A stretch of DNA of 5,354 bases from Roseovarius sp. (GCA_021767845.1 JAASSQ010000209.1:1-5354), one strand, 5' to 3'; shown: positions 1 to 5,354, counted from the first letter of the stretch. Made by a program: numbers and translations. Notes: generated by a model not told the origin, from the letters alone.

Positions 1-238
1 CGTAAAGCGCCTCGATCGCGGCGCGGCTGTTGGGCATGACGATGGCCACGCTTTCGCCCTTCTGCGCGCCTTGGGCCAGCAGCAGCCCGGCGATCCGGCG
101 GGCGCGGTCGCGCAGCGCGGGCCAGTCGAACGTGTCGCCGGTGTCGGGAAAGACGAAGGCCGGCCCGCCCGCATCGGCGCGCGCGTCCACCCAGTCGCGG
201 ACGGTGCCTTGGGGCGGCGCGTCTGGGTGCAGTTTCAT
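1..238 (-). CDS. sauT: AMP-forming acyl-CoA ligase, N-terminal part only (probable sulfoacetate--CoA ligase)
   Basis: The gene runs off the left edge, leaving 79 complete codons beginning MKLHPDAPPQGTVRDWVD. The visible part matches the start of the AMP-binding (ANL) superfamily: an opening helix, an 'AFVFPDTGDTFDWPALRDRA' stretch equivalent to the usual 'tyaeL..ra' segment (about residues 27-46), and then 'GAQKGESVAIVMPNS', the conserved 'G..kGD.Vai.lpNs' motif (about residues 57-71). The catalytic P-loop and the adenylation core lie outside the window. The ATG shares an ATGA overlap with the stop of the upstream dehydrogenase gene, and no strong Shine-Dalgarno is seen, so translational coupling is likely. 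ANL ligases activate a carboxylate with ATP and then form a CoA thioester. The choice of sulfoacetate is inferred from the coupled SauS-like gene, as in the sauST pair of Cupriavidus necator. The family call is firm; the substrate is not. Confidence 0.7.
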   Translation of the reverse strand, partial: MKLHPDAPPQGTVRDWVDARADAGGPAFVFPDTGDTFDWPALRDRARRIAGLLLAQGAQKGESVAIVMPNSRAAIEALY

Positions 239-1644
239 TGGCCCGCGTCCGCCCAATACTCGGCGAAGATGTCCTCGACCGAGGGTTCGACGGGGGGGAT
301 GGTGCGCACGATCTTGGTGGTCTGCATGAAGTGCCGCCAATGCAGGTTGTCGTCGATGGAGTTGCCCCCCCAGCTTCCGCAGCCCATCGACAGGGAAAAC
401 GGCATCGCGTTGTCGAACGACCCGCCGGTGGCGAAGCAATGCGCCTGGTTCACGATCACGCGGCAGGTGGGGATGGTTTCGCCCAGCCGGATCGCGCGGC
501 TGTCATCGGCGCTGTGCAGCCCGATGGAATGGCCCGCGCCCTGGTGGTCGAGGATGCGGGCCGCGATGTCGGTGGCCTCGGTGAAATCGGCGGCCCGGTA
601 GAGCGCCACCACGCGGCTGAGTTTCTCGCCCGAGAGCGGGTGGCCGGGGCCGATGCCCGAGGTCTCCACGGCGATGAAGCGGGTGCCCTCGGGCACGTCC
701 GCCTTGAGGCCGAGCGCCTCGATCATCTTGTCGGCATCCTGGGCGATCACCGAGCGGTTGAGCTTGCCGTCGGGCCAGAGGTTTTCCTCGATCTGCGCCG
801 CGCCGGATTCCGGGATCAGCGCGCCGCCCTGCCGGGCGAGGGCCGCGACAAAGGCGTCGTAGACCGCATCGACCACCACCAGCGCGTTTTCCGAGGAACA
901 GGAGGTGGCGTTGTCGAAGGTCTTGGAGGCGGCGATCTTTTCGGCGGCGGCATCGAGATCGGCGGTTTCATCGACGATCACGGTGACGTTGCCCGCGCCC
1001 ACGCCGATGGCGGGCGTGCCGCAGGTATAGGCGCGGCGCACGTTGTCCTGGCTGCCGGTGACGACGACCAGATCGGCGGCCTCCAGCATCCGTTGGGTCT
1101 TGTCCTTGGAGCCGGGCGGCGGGACCATCTGCACGAGGTCGTGGTCCAGCCCCAGCTTGTCGAACTCGGCATGGATATAGGCGAGCAGCCGTTCGCAGGC
1201 GGGCACGCCCTTGGGCGAGGGCGACAGCACGATGGCGTTGCCGCATTTGAGCGCGTTGATGATATTGTTGGCGGGCGTCGCGGCGGGGTTCGTGGAGGGC
1301 ACCACGGCGCCGATCACCCCGATGGGGCGGGCGATCTCGGTCAGGCCCGTGTCGGGGTCGTCGCGGATGATGCCGTGGGTTTTCACCCCGGCGATGTCGC
1401 GCATCAGGCCGAGCGTCTTGCGGTGGTTCTTGGTGATCTTGTCGGCCACGTTGCCGAGGCCGGTGGTTTCGACCGACAGTTCGGCCAGGGCGCGGTTGCG
1501 GCCCGGTTCCATGATCGCCCAGGCGGCGGCCTGTGCGGCGCGGTCGTAGCGGGTTTGCGTGGCGCCGTCCTCGAAGGCGGCTTGCGCGGCGCGGGCGCGG
1601 GCCATGATGTGATCCACGGCGGTCAGGTCATCGGGCGCGTTCAT
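235..1644 (-). CDS. sauS: CoA-acylating aldehyde dehydrogenase, probable sulfoacetaldehyde dehydrogenase (acylating)
   Basis: This complete 469-residue protein of the aldehyde dehydrogenase superfamily is a normal size for the CoA-dependent acylating branch. The cofactor-domain segment 'VVPSTNPAATPANNIINALK' spans about residues 114-133, and Asn119 is the expected oxyanion-hole residue. A second nucleotide-binding segment 'VVTGSQDNVRRAY' (194-206) is followed by 'GVGAGNV' (214-220). The catalytic cysteine is Cys249 in 'NATSCSSEN'. The later acylating-type segments 'SGEKLSRVVALYRAADF' (338-354) and 'GHSIGLHS' (371-378) are present. There is no sign of truncation. The start is supported by AAGGAAA seven bases upstream of the ATG. 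In the sauST pathway this enzyme reduces sulfoacetyl-CoA to sulfoacetaldehyde and CoA with NAD(P)H in the cytoplasm. The cysteine-region motif and the coupling to an acyl-CoA ligase fit SauS. Another short-chain acylating dehydrogenase with a different acid substrate remains possible. Confidence 0.8.
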   Translation of the reverse strand: MNAPDDLTAVDHIMARARAAQAAFEDGATQTRYDRAAQAAAWAIMEPGRNRALAELSVETTGLGNVADKITKNHRKTLGLMRDIAGVKTHGIIRDDPDTGLTEIARPIGVIGAVVPSTNPAATPANNIINALKCGNAIVLSPSPKGVPACERLLAYIHAEFDKLGLDHDLVQMVPPPGSKDKTQRMLEAADLVVVTGSQDNVRRAYTCGTPAIGVGAGNVTVIVDETADLDAAAEKIAASKTFDNATSCSSENALVVVDAVYDAFVAALARQGGALIPESGAAQIEENLWPDGKLNRSVIAQDADKMIEALGLKADVPEGTRFIAVETSGIGPGHPLSGEKLSRVVALYRAADFTEATDIAARILDHQGAGHSIGLHSADDSRAIRLGETIPTCRVIVNQAHCFATGGSFDNAMPFSLSMGCGSWGGNSIDDNLHWRHFMQTTKIVRTIPPVEPSVEDIFAEYWADAGQ

Positions 1645-1668
1645 GTCGGGGTTTCCTTGGTCCGGTCG

Positions 1669-1693
1669 GACAGGGCGGGCGGGCCGCCCTGTC
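1669..1693 (-). other. Intercistronic RNA hairpin between tctC and the dehydrogenase gene
   Basis: GACAGGGCGG (1669-1678) and CCGCCCTGTC (1684-1693) are perfect reverse complements around a 5-base loop, giving a strong GC-rich 10-bp stem in the leftward transcript. It starts 33 bases after the tctC stop codon and ends ahead of the AAGGAAA ribosome site of the dehydrogenase gene. No T-rich run follows it on the transcribed strand, so it is not a convincing intrinsic terminator. Hairpins of this kind after a periplasmic binding protein gene often protect the upstream mRNA from 3' decay and lower expression of the downstream gene. That role is inferred here. Confidence 0.6.
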
Positions 1694-1726
1694 GCATGGG
1701 TTTGCGGTTGATGCCGGGCGGCGCCT

Positions 1727-2686
1727 TTACAACCCGGCCAGCAGCTCTTCGAGTGTGGCCTGACGGGCCTGCCACATCTCGATCACCTCGTCGCGGGTCA
1801 TGACATGCATGGGCGAGCCGCCGGCCTTCATCTTGCCCTTGACGCGGTCGTTCTCGAACATGGCGGGCACCTTTTCGGCCAGCACGTCGATCACCTCCTG
1901 CGGGGTGCCCTTGGGCACCATGACGCCGCGGAAATTCACGCTGGCATTGTCGATGTCGAAGCCCTGTTCGGCCATTGTGGGCACGTCGGGCAGGAAATCG
2001 CTGCGGTCCAGGTCGAAGACGCCGAGGATCTTGACGTTGCCCGCCTCGCGGGCGCGGAAGGCATCGGAGAGGTTGTTGACCCCGCCCATCACCTCGCCTG
2101 CGATCACGGCCTTCATGGCGCCCGCGCCGCCCTTGTTGTTGGGGATGTAGGCGAGTTTGACGCCCGCGGCCTTTTCGAGCTGGAGCGCGGCGATGTGGTG
2201 GCCGACGAACAGCCCGGCGCCCGAGAAGGTGAGCTTGCCGGGGTTCTCCTTGGCCCAGTTGACCACGTCCTCCATCGTGTCGAACTCGCTGTCGGCGCCG
2301 ACCACGAAGACCGCCGGATCGGCGCCCCAGTTGGCGATCGGCTCGAAGCTGTCGGTGCTGTATTCCACGCCGCCCTCGATCGACTGGGCGATGAAATGCG
2401 GCACGTTGTAGGCCCCGAGCGTGTAGCCGTCGGCATCGGCCTGCGTCGCCAGCCAGTTCCAGCCGACGCGGCCGCCCGCGCCGGGCTTGTTGACGATGGC
2501 GATGGGCTGTCCGAGGGCATCCTCGTTGCCCGCGGTCATGGTCACGATGCGCGCCTGGAAATCGGTCGCGCCGCCGGCGCCGTAGCTGACCATCATCATC
2601 AGCGGCCGGTCGGGGTAGTCCTGCGCCATCGCGGGCGCCGTCAGGGTCAATAGGGCCGTCGCCAGCCCCGCCAGAAGTTTCTTCAT
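1727..2686 (-). CDS. tctC: Tripartite tricarboxylate transporter (TTT) periplasmic substrate-binding protein, TctC/BugT family
   Basis: This complete 319-residue protein is the usual length for TctC/Bug proteins. It begins with a Sec signal peptide: MKK, a hydrophobic core (residues 4-16) and an 'APAMA' cleavage site before Gln22. The mature start 'YPDRPLMMMVSYGAGGATD' (24-42) is the family hallmark, 'YP.kPi..iv.f.aGG..D'. It is followed by 'NKPGAGGRVG' (66-75), the second ligand-loop segment 'YIPNNKGGAGAM' (180-191) and 'LPDVPTMAEQGF' (232-243), all diagnostic. AGGGAGGAG lies seven bases upstream of the ATG. The protein should capture an organic acid in the periplasm and hand it to TctAB. 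Known ligands of the family include citrate and other carboxylates, and TTT systems have also been linked to sulfolactate. Sulfoacetate is the contextual guess here. The gene follows tctB after 45 bases and precedes the catabolic pair. Confidence 0.93.
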   Translation of the reverse strand: MKKLLAGLATALLTLTAPAMAQDYPDRPLMMMVSYGAGGATDFQARIVTMTAGNEDALGQPIAIVNKPGAGGRVGWNWLATQADADGYTLGAYNVPHFIAQSIEGGVEYSTDSFEPIANWGADPAVFVVGADSEFDTMEDVVNWAKENPGKLTFSGAGLFVGHHIAALQLEKAAGVKLAYIPNNKGGAGAMKAVIAGEVMGGVNNLSDAFRAREAGNVKILGVFDLDRSDFLPDVPTMAEQGFDIDNASVNFRGVMVPKGTPQEVIDVLAEKVPAMFENDRVKGKMKAGGSPMHVMTRDEVIEMWQARQATLEELLAGL

Positions 2687-2731
2687 GGTCTTTCTCCTCC
2701 CTAGGGTTTCGGTTGGCCGGTTGGCTCCGGC

Positions 2732-3190
2732 TTATTGGAACAGCACCTCTCTGGGCGTGAATACGTTGAGCACCCCGGCGAAGAGGCCATACATGACGCC
2801 GAGGAAGCCGAGGGTGATGGCGGCGCGCTTGATCCAGCTTTTCGCCTCGGAATGGGGGGCGGGGTCGTAGAGCGACAGCAGGATGAAAAAGGCGAGGGTG
2901 CCGGCGGTGTAGAAGCCGAGCGCCCGCGCCGCCCAGAACACGTAGATCAGCAGGACCAGCAGGCCCGGCGCGATGTTGATGAAGATCCGGCGGCTGATGC
3001 CGTCGCCCACCCGCGACCAGCCCAGAACCGCCTTGCCGAAGGTCCAGAGGGCCAGCACGACGAAGACGGTCGAGATCAGCCGCGGAAAGAGGAACGCCTG
3101 CGCGGGTTGCTGGGTGTAGCTGATCCAGCAGACCCAGATGCCCACGGCGGCGACGATGCCGGAGGGGACGACGTGTTGCCAGCGGCTCAT
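2732..3190 (-). CDS. tctB: TTT transporter small membrane subunit, TctB family
   Basis: The protein has 152 residues, beginning MSRWQHVVPSGIVAAVGIWV, and is typical in length for the poorly conserved TctB subunit. About four hydrophobic segments are visible, at roughly residues 8-26, 33-52, 72-90 (including 'GLLVLLIYVFWAA') and 124-144. A short cytoplasmic-like charged loop, 'DPAPHSEAKSWIKR' (109-122), precedes the last one. The start at 3190 is chosen because GAGGAGG lies seven bases upstream and because the ATG overlaps the tctA stop in an ATGA arrangement. The frame is open further upstream, but there it reads an Arg/Gly/Ala-rich shadow of tctA. TctB pairs with TctA in the inner membrane to form the sodium- or proton-driven permease. 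The identification rests on length, topology and position between tctA and tctC. Confidence 0.88.
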   Translation of the reverse strand: MSRWQHVVPSGIVAAVGIWVCWISYTQQPAQAFLFPRLISTVFVVLALWTFGKAVLGWSRVGDGISRRIFINIAPGLLVLLIYVFWAARALGFYTAGTLAFFILLSLYDPAPHSEAKSWIKRAAITLGFLGVMYGLFAGVLNVFTPREVLFQ

Positions 3191-4701
3191 GCCAGGGCCT
3201 CCTCGTCCTTGCGGTCGATGCGGCGCTGGCGGATCTCCATCCAGGCGGAGTAGATGACCGAGGCCAGCACGATGCCGATCAGCGCCAGGTTCAGCGCGCC
3301 GCCGAAGAAATAGGTCAGCCGGCCGGTGGTGGCGTCGGCGATCATCGAGCCCTGGATGAAGTTCGCCTCGGCGATCGGGCCGAGGATCAGGCCCAGCACC
3401 AGCGGCGCGGCGGCAAATCCGAACCGTTCGAGGAAATACATCCCCACCCCGAGCGCGGCCATGACATAGACATCGCCCATCGAGTTCTGCACCGAGTAGG
3501 AGCCGAACACCGCCAGCCCCAGCACCAGCGCGGCCATGACCGATTGCGGCACCTGCGCCACGCGCGCGGCCAACCCCGCCACGTATAGCCCGAAGATGCA
3601 CATCAGGATCTGGCCGACCAGCATCGAGTTGATGAAGGTCCAGGCCACGTCGGGGTGATTGTCGAAGAGGTCCGAGCCGGGGAAGATCCCGTGGATCAGG
3701 AGCCCGCCCAGAAGCACCGCCGCGGTGGGGCTGCCGGGCACCGACAGCGTGAGCAGCGGCACGAGCGAGGGGCCGACCATCGCGTTGTTGGCGCTTTCGG
3801 CGGCGATCACGCCTTCGGAATGGCCGGTGCCGAATTTCCTGCGCTCGGAGCTGAATTTCCTGGCCTGGTCATAGGCGACAAGCCCCGCGATCTGCCCGCC
3901 GACGCCGGGAATGAGGCCGATGAACGACCCGATCCCGGTGCCGAGGATCAGCGACTTGTAGCGGCGCAGGGTTTCGCCGATCGCCTTGCGGATCGGGTGG
4001 CGTTGCACGGCCAGCACCTCGGCGCCAGAGGGTTCGCGGCCGCGGGCGAACATGGTCAGCACCTGCGGAATGGCAAAGAGGCCGATCAGCGCGGGGATGA
4101 TGTTGATGCCGCCCGACAGCTCGGGATGGAAGATGAACCGCTGCGCGCCCATGATGTCGTCGAAGCCGATGGTGGCCAGCCACATGCCGATGCAGCCCGA
4201 CAGAAGCCCCTTGACCACCGAGTTGCTGTCCAGCGTGCCGATCACCGTCACGCCCAGAATGGCCAGCCAGAACAGGTGCGACGGCCCGAAGGCCAGCGCC
4301 CATTGCGCCAGCACGGGGGTAAGGAAGATCAGCAGGAACACCCCGAACACGCCGCCCACGGCGGAGGCGAGGAAGGACAGTTGCAGCGCCTCGGCGCCGC
4401 GGCCCTGCTTGGCCATCGTGTGCCCGTCGAGCGTGGTGGCGATGTTGGCCGGGGCGCCGGGGATCTTGAGCAGGATCGCGCTGACCGCGCCGCCCGCCAC
4501 CGTCGAGGTATAGGCCGCCCCCAGCAGGATCAGGCCCTGCGCCGCCTCGAGTTGGAAGGTGAAGGGAATGAGCAGCGCCACCGCCATCGTGGGCGACAGG
4601 CCGGGCGTGGCCCCGAGGATCAGACCGCCGATCGTGCCGATGAGCAGCAACATGAACGAGACCGGCTGAAAGACCTCGCCGAAATAGCCGATGAATTCCA
4701 A
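3187..4701 (-). CDS. tctA: TTT transporter large membrane subunit, TctA family (TTG start)
   Basis: The protein is 504 residues from a TTG codon, the normal TctA length, and starts MEFIGYFGEVFQ. It is rich in hydrophobic segments, consistent with about a dozen membrane spans. Diagnostic motifs are 'GTIGGLILGATPGLSP' (22-37), 'IPGAPANIATTLDGH' (80-94), the repeat-half copy 'GSFIGLIPGVGGQIAG' (258-273), and 'FGTGHSEGVIAAESANNA' (290-307) followed by 'LSVPGSP' (319-325). The two 'PG' loops are the family's characteristic internal repeat. The frame stays open to 4905, but AAGGGAGGGG six bases before the TTG at 4701, and the family-like N-terminus there, decide the start. An upstream ATG start would add 68 residues with no family resemblance and run into the regulator gene. 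It is the first gene of the leftward operon and is coupled to tctB by an ATGA overlap. It forms the main transport channel with TctB. The substrate cannot be read from the sequence. Confidence 0.94.
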   Translation of the reverse strand: MEFIGYFGEVFQPVSFMLLLIGTIGGLILGATPGLSPTMAVALLIPFTFQLEAAQGLILLGAAYTSTVAGGAVSAILLKIPGAPANIATTLDGHTMAKQGRGAEALQLSFLASAVGGVFGVFLLIFLTPVLAQWALAFGPSHLFWLAILGVTVIGTLDSNSVVKGLLSGCIGMWLATIGFDDIMGAQRFIFHPELSGGINIIPALIGLFAIPQVLTMFARGREPSGAEVLAVQRHPIRKAIGETLRRYKSLILGTGIGSFIGLIPGVGGQIAGLVAYDQARKFSSERRKFGTGHSEGVIAAESANNAMVGPSLVPLLTLSVPGSPTAAVLLGGLLIHGIFPGSDLFDNHPDVAWTFINSMLVGQILMCIFGLYVAGLAARVAQVPQSVMAALVLGLAVFGSYSVQNSMGDVYVMAALGVGMYFLERFGFAAAPLVLGLILGPIAEANFIQGSMIADATTGRLTYFFGGALNLALIGIVLASVIYSAWMEIRQRRIDRKDEEALA

Positions 4702-4717
4702 GAAGCGCCCCTCCCTT
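4702..4717 (-). promoter_or_regulatory. Ribosome binding site that fixes the TTG start of tctA
   Basis: On the minus strand AAGGGAGGGG (4717-4708) is followed by the six-base spacer CGCTTC and then the TTG at 4701. The spacing is near ideal for initiation. No ATG or GTG lies at a suitable distance in this frame. Confidence 0.75.
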
Positions 4718-4743
4718 GGCTCTTCCCTGCCGTTACCCGGCGT

Positions 4744-4771
4744 TTGACAGATCAGGCTAAGCCATGAAAAT
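4744..4771 (+). promoter_or_regulatory. Candidate sigma-70-type promoter for the LacI-family regulator gene
   Basis: A perfect TTGACA (-35) lies at 4744-4749. GAAAAT at 4766-4771 follows after a 16-base spacer and is a 4-of-6 match to TATAAT. Initiation near 4778 would leave a leader of roughly 40 bases before the ATG at 4817. The -10 element overlaps the left arm of the inverted repeat at 4764-4791, which would suit autorepression. The -35 is convincing and the -10 is weak. A matching promoter for the leftward operon was not clear; TTGCAC (4816-4811) with TATGAA (4792-4787) at an 18-base spacing is the best, poor, candidate. Confidence 0.4.
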
Positions 4772-4791
4772 AGTAATGCAAATGTTTTCAT
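4764..4791. promoter_or_regulatory. Candidate operator: interrupted inverted repeat in the divergent spacer
   Basis: ATGAAAA (4764-4770) and TTTTCAT (4785-4791) are exact reverse complements separated by 14 bases, with two more symmetric pairs inside. The element sits in an AT-rich patch that stands out from the GC-rich surroundings, midway between the divergent starts of tctA and the regulator. TGAAAA/TTTTCA half-sites are common in LacI-family operators, although those usually lie closer together around a central CG. Binding by the adjacent regulator is inferred. Confidence 0.45.
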
Positions 4792-4797
4792 AAACGG

Positions 4798-4809
4798 CCG
4801 CATATGCGG
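4798..4809. promoter_or_regulatory. Perfect 12-bp palindrome upstream of the regulator start
   Basis: CCGCATATGCGG is its own reverse complement. Its right end overlaps the GGAG ribosome site (4808-4811) of the regulator gene, five bases before the ATG. It could be a second operator for autoregulation, or simply a chance palindrome. Confidence 0.3.
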
Positions 4810-4816
4810 AGTGCAA

Positions 4817-5354
4817 ATGGCTGATAGAAAAGATAAAAAGGTCGATATCGTGGCGGTGGCGAATGCCGCGAAGGTGTCGCCCTCGACGGTGTCGCGGGCG
4901 TTCAATCACCCCGATCTGGTCAGCCCCGCGACCCGCAAGAGAATCAACCGCGCGGTTGAGCGGCTGGGGTATATCCGCAACCGGGCCGCGCAGGCGATCC
5001 ACGGGCGGCGCAATGCCACGATCGGGCTGATCGTGCCGACGATCAATCACGCGATCTTCGCCGAGGTGATCCAGTCCTTCTCGGATGCGATCGATGCGGC
5101 GGGCTTTACCCTGCTGATCGCGTCGCATGGCTATGCGCTGGAGCGCGAATACGACATGATCCGCAAGCTGATGGAACACCGGGTGGACGGGATCGCGCTG
5201 GTGGGGCTGGAGCATTCCGACGCCACGATGCGCCTGTTGCGGCGGCAGGACACGCCCTGCATCGCGATCTGGAGCTATTCGGACGATGCCGACATGGCCT
5301 GTGTGGGCGCCGACAATCAATCACGCGATCTTCGCCGAGGTGATCCAGTCCTTC
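4817..5354 (+). CDS. LacI-family transcriptional regulator, 3'-partial, sequence disrupted near the window end
   Basis: The gene starts at ATG 4817 with GGAG five bases upstream, diverges from tctA and runs off the right edge. Residues 9-30 form the LacI helix-turn-helix: 'VDIVAVANAAKVSPSTVSRA' followed by FNH. 'VSPATRKRINRAVERLGYIR' (35-54) completes the DNA-binding head, and 'RNRAAQAIHGRR' is the hinge region. The periplasmic-binding-protein-like core begins at 'TIGLIVPTINHAIFAEVIQS' (68-87) and continues through 'DGIALVG' (124-130) to 'CVGADN' (162-167), the expected family block. From residue 168 onward the reading is unlike any LacI protein, because the DNA there is an out-of-frame copy of 5042-5080. 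The coding sequence can therefore be trusted only to about 5317. It probably controls the divergent transport and catabolic operon and itself. The effector is unknown; most relatives bind sugars, and here the transported acid or a metabolite is likelier. Confidence 0.88.
   Translation, partial: MADRKDKKVDIVAVANAAKVSPSTVSRAFNHPDLVSPATRKRINRAVERLGYIRNRAAQAIHGRRNATIGLIVPTINHAIFAEVIQSFSDAIDAAGFTLLIASHGYALEREYDMIRKLMEHRVDGIALVGLEHSDATMRLLRRQDTPCIAIWSYSDDADMACVGADNQSRDLRRGDPVL
5035..5080 (+). repeat. Direct repeat, copy 1 (within the regulator gene)
   Basis: This 46-base stretch encodes the in-frame 'PTINHAIFAEVIQSF' segment at the start of the regulator's ligand-binding core. It recurs 274 bases downstream at 5309-5354 with a single mismatch (G at 5041, A at 5315). 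This copy reads as normal LacI-family protein, so it is the original. Confidence 0.95.
5309..5354 (+). repeat. Direct repeat, copy 2 (ends at the window edge, out of frame)
   Basis: Bases 5316-5354 match 5042-5080 exactly, and 5309-5314 match 5035-5040. The offset of 274 is not a multiple of three, so the copy is read in another frame and gives 'QSRDLRRGDPVL' after 'CVGADN'. It reaches the last base of the window, as expected of a contig-end assembly error, although a tandem duplication is not excluded. Confidence 0.95.

Noticed and set aside
1669..1693. Rho-independent terminator ending the operon after tctC
   Set aside because: The stem is good but no T-run follows on the transcribed strand, and a codirectional gene with its own ribosome site begins 24 bases further on.
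238..1803. Long open frame on the plus strand (521 codons) antisense to the dehydrogenase gene
   Set aside because: It mirrors the real gene in GC-rich DNA and reads as a Gly/His/Arg/Val-rich product with no domain. The minus-strand protein carries all the family motifs.
1805..2653. Plus-strand open frame opposite tctC (282 codons)
   Set aside because: It is low-complexity His/Gly/Ala/Val-rich shadow translation, whereas the opposite strand has a complete signal peptide and TctC motifs.
2711..2726. Tandem GGTTGGCC/GGTTGGCT in the tctB-tctC gap
   Set aside because: Two imperfect 8-base units in a short GC-rich spacer are compatible with chance and show no link to a known element.
3191..3601. 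N-terminal extension of tctB to 3601
   Set aside because: The added part is an Arg/Gly-rich frame shadow of tctA. The ATG at 3190 has GAGGAGG upstream and gives the normal 152-residue length.
3655..4767. Plus-strand open frame opposite tctA (370 codons)
   Set aside because: It is extremely rich in Arg, Gln, Glu, Asp and His with no recognisable fold, a typical antisense shadow of a hydrophobic membrane protein gene.
4702..4905. N-terminal extension of tctA to an ATG at 4905
   Set aside because: The extra residues do not resemble TctA, they cross the divergent promoter region and they overlap the regulator's helix-turn-helix coding region. A better start with a ribosome site lies at 4701.
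4757..5320. Minus-strand open frame opposite the LacI-family gene (187 codons)
   Set aside because: It is Arg/His/Asp-rich with no domain, and the plus strand encodes a clear LacI-type DNA-binding head and core.

Overview
This 5.35-kb, GC-rich window looks like part of an alphaproteobacterial chromosome or plasmid, most plausibly Rhodobacterales or a roseobacter relative. That guess rests on codon and base composition, the protein style, and a sulfonate/organic-acid catabolic locus built around a tripartite tricarboxylate transporter (TTT). Nothing in the window fixes the taxon.

Five genes run leftward as one apparent operon: tctA (large membrane subunit, 4701-3187), tctB (small membrane subunit, 3190-2732), tctC (periplasmic binding protein, 2686-1727), a CoA-acylating aldehyde dehydrogenase of the SauS type (1644-235), and the first 79 codons of an AMP-forming acyl-CoA ligase (238-1, cut by the window edge). 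tctA/tctB and the dehydrogenase/ligase pair each share an ATGA stop-start overlap. A perfect 10-bp-stem hairpin lies between tctC and the dehydrogenase. A LacI-family regulator gene diverges rightward from 4817. The 115-bp divergent spacer holds an AT-rich patch with an interrupted inverted repeat, a consensus -35 box and a 12-bp perfect palindrome.

The best functional reading is sulfoacetate uptake and catabolism. TctABC would import the acid, the ligase (SauT-like) would make sulfoacetyl-CoA, and SauS would reduce it to sulfoacetaldehyde. Sulfoacetaldehyde acetyltransferase (Xsc), which is not in this window, would then be expected to act. The established Cupriavidus necator pathway pairs SauS/SauT with the MFS transporter SauU, so a TTT importer with a LacI-type regulator would be a variant arrangement. 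The ligand assignment is inferred from family and context; the sequence does not show it directly.

The last 46 bases repeat bases 5035-5080 with one mismatch, in the same orientation and in a different reading frame. The copy starts exactly where the LacI-family protein stops looking like its family. This is either a contig-end assembly chimera or a real tandem duplication that breaks the regulator. The regulator sequence after about 5317 should not be trusted.
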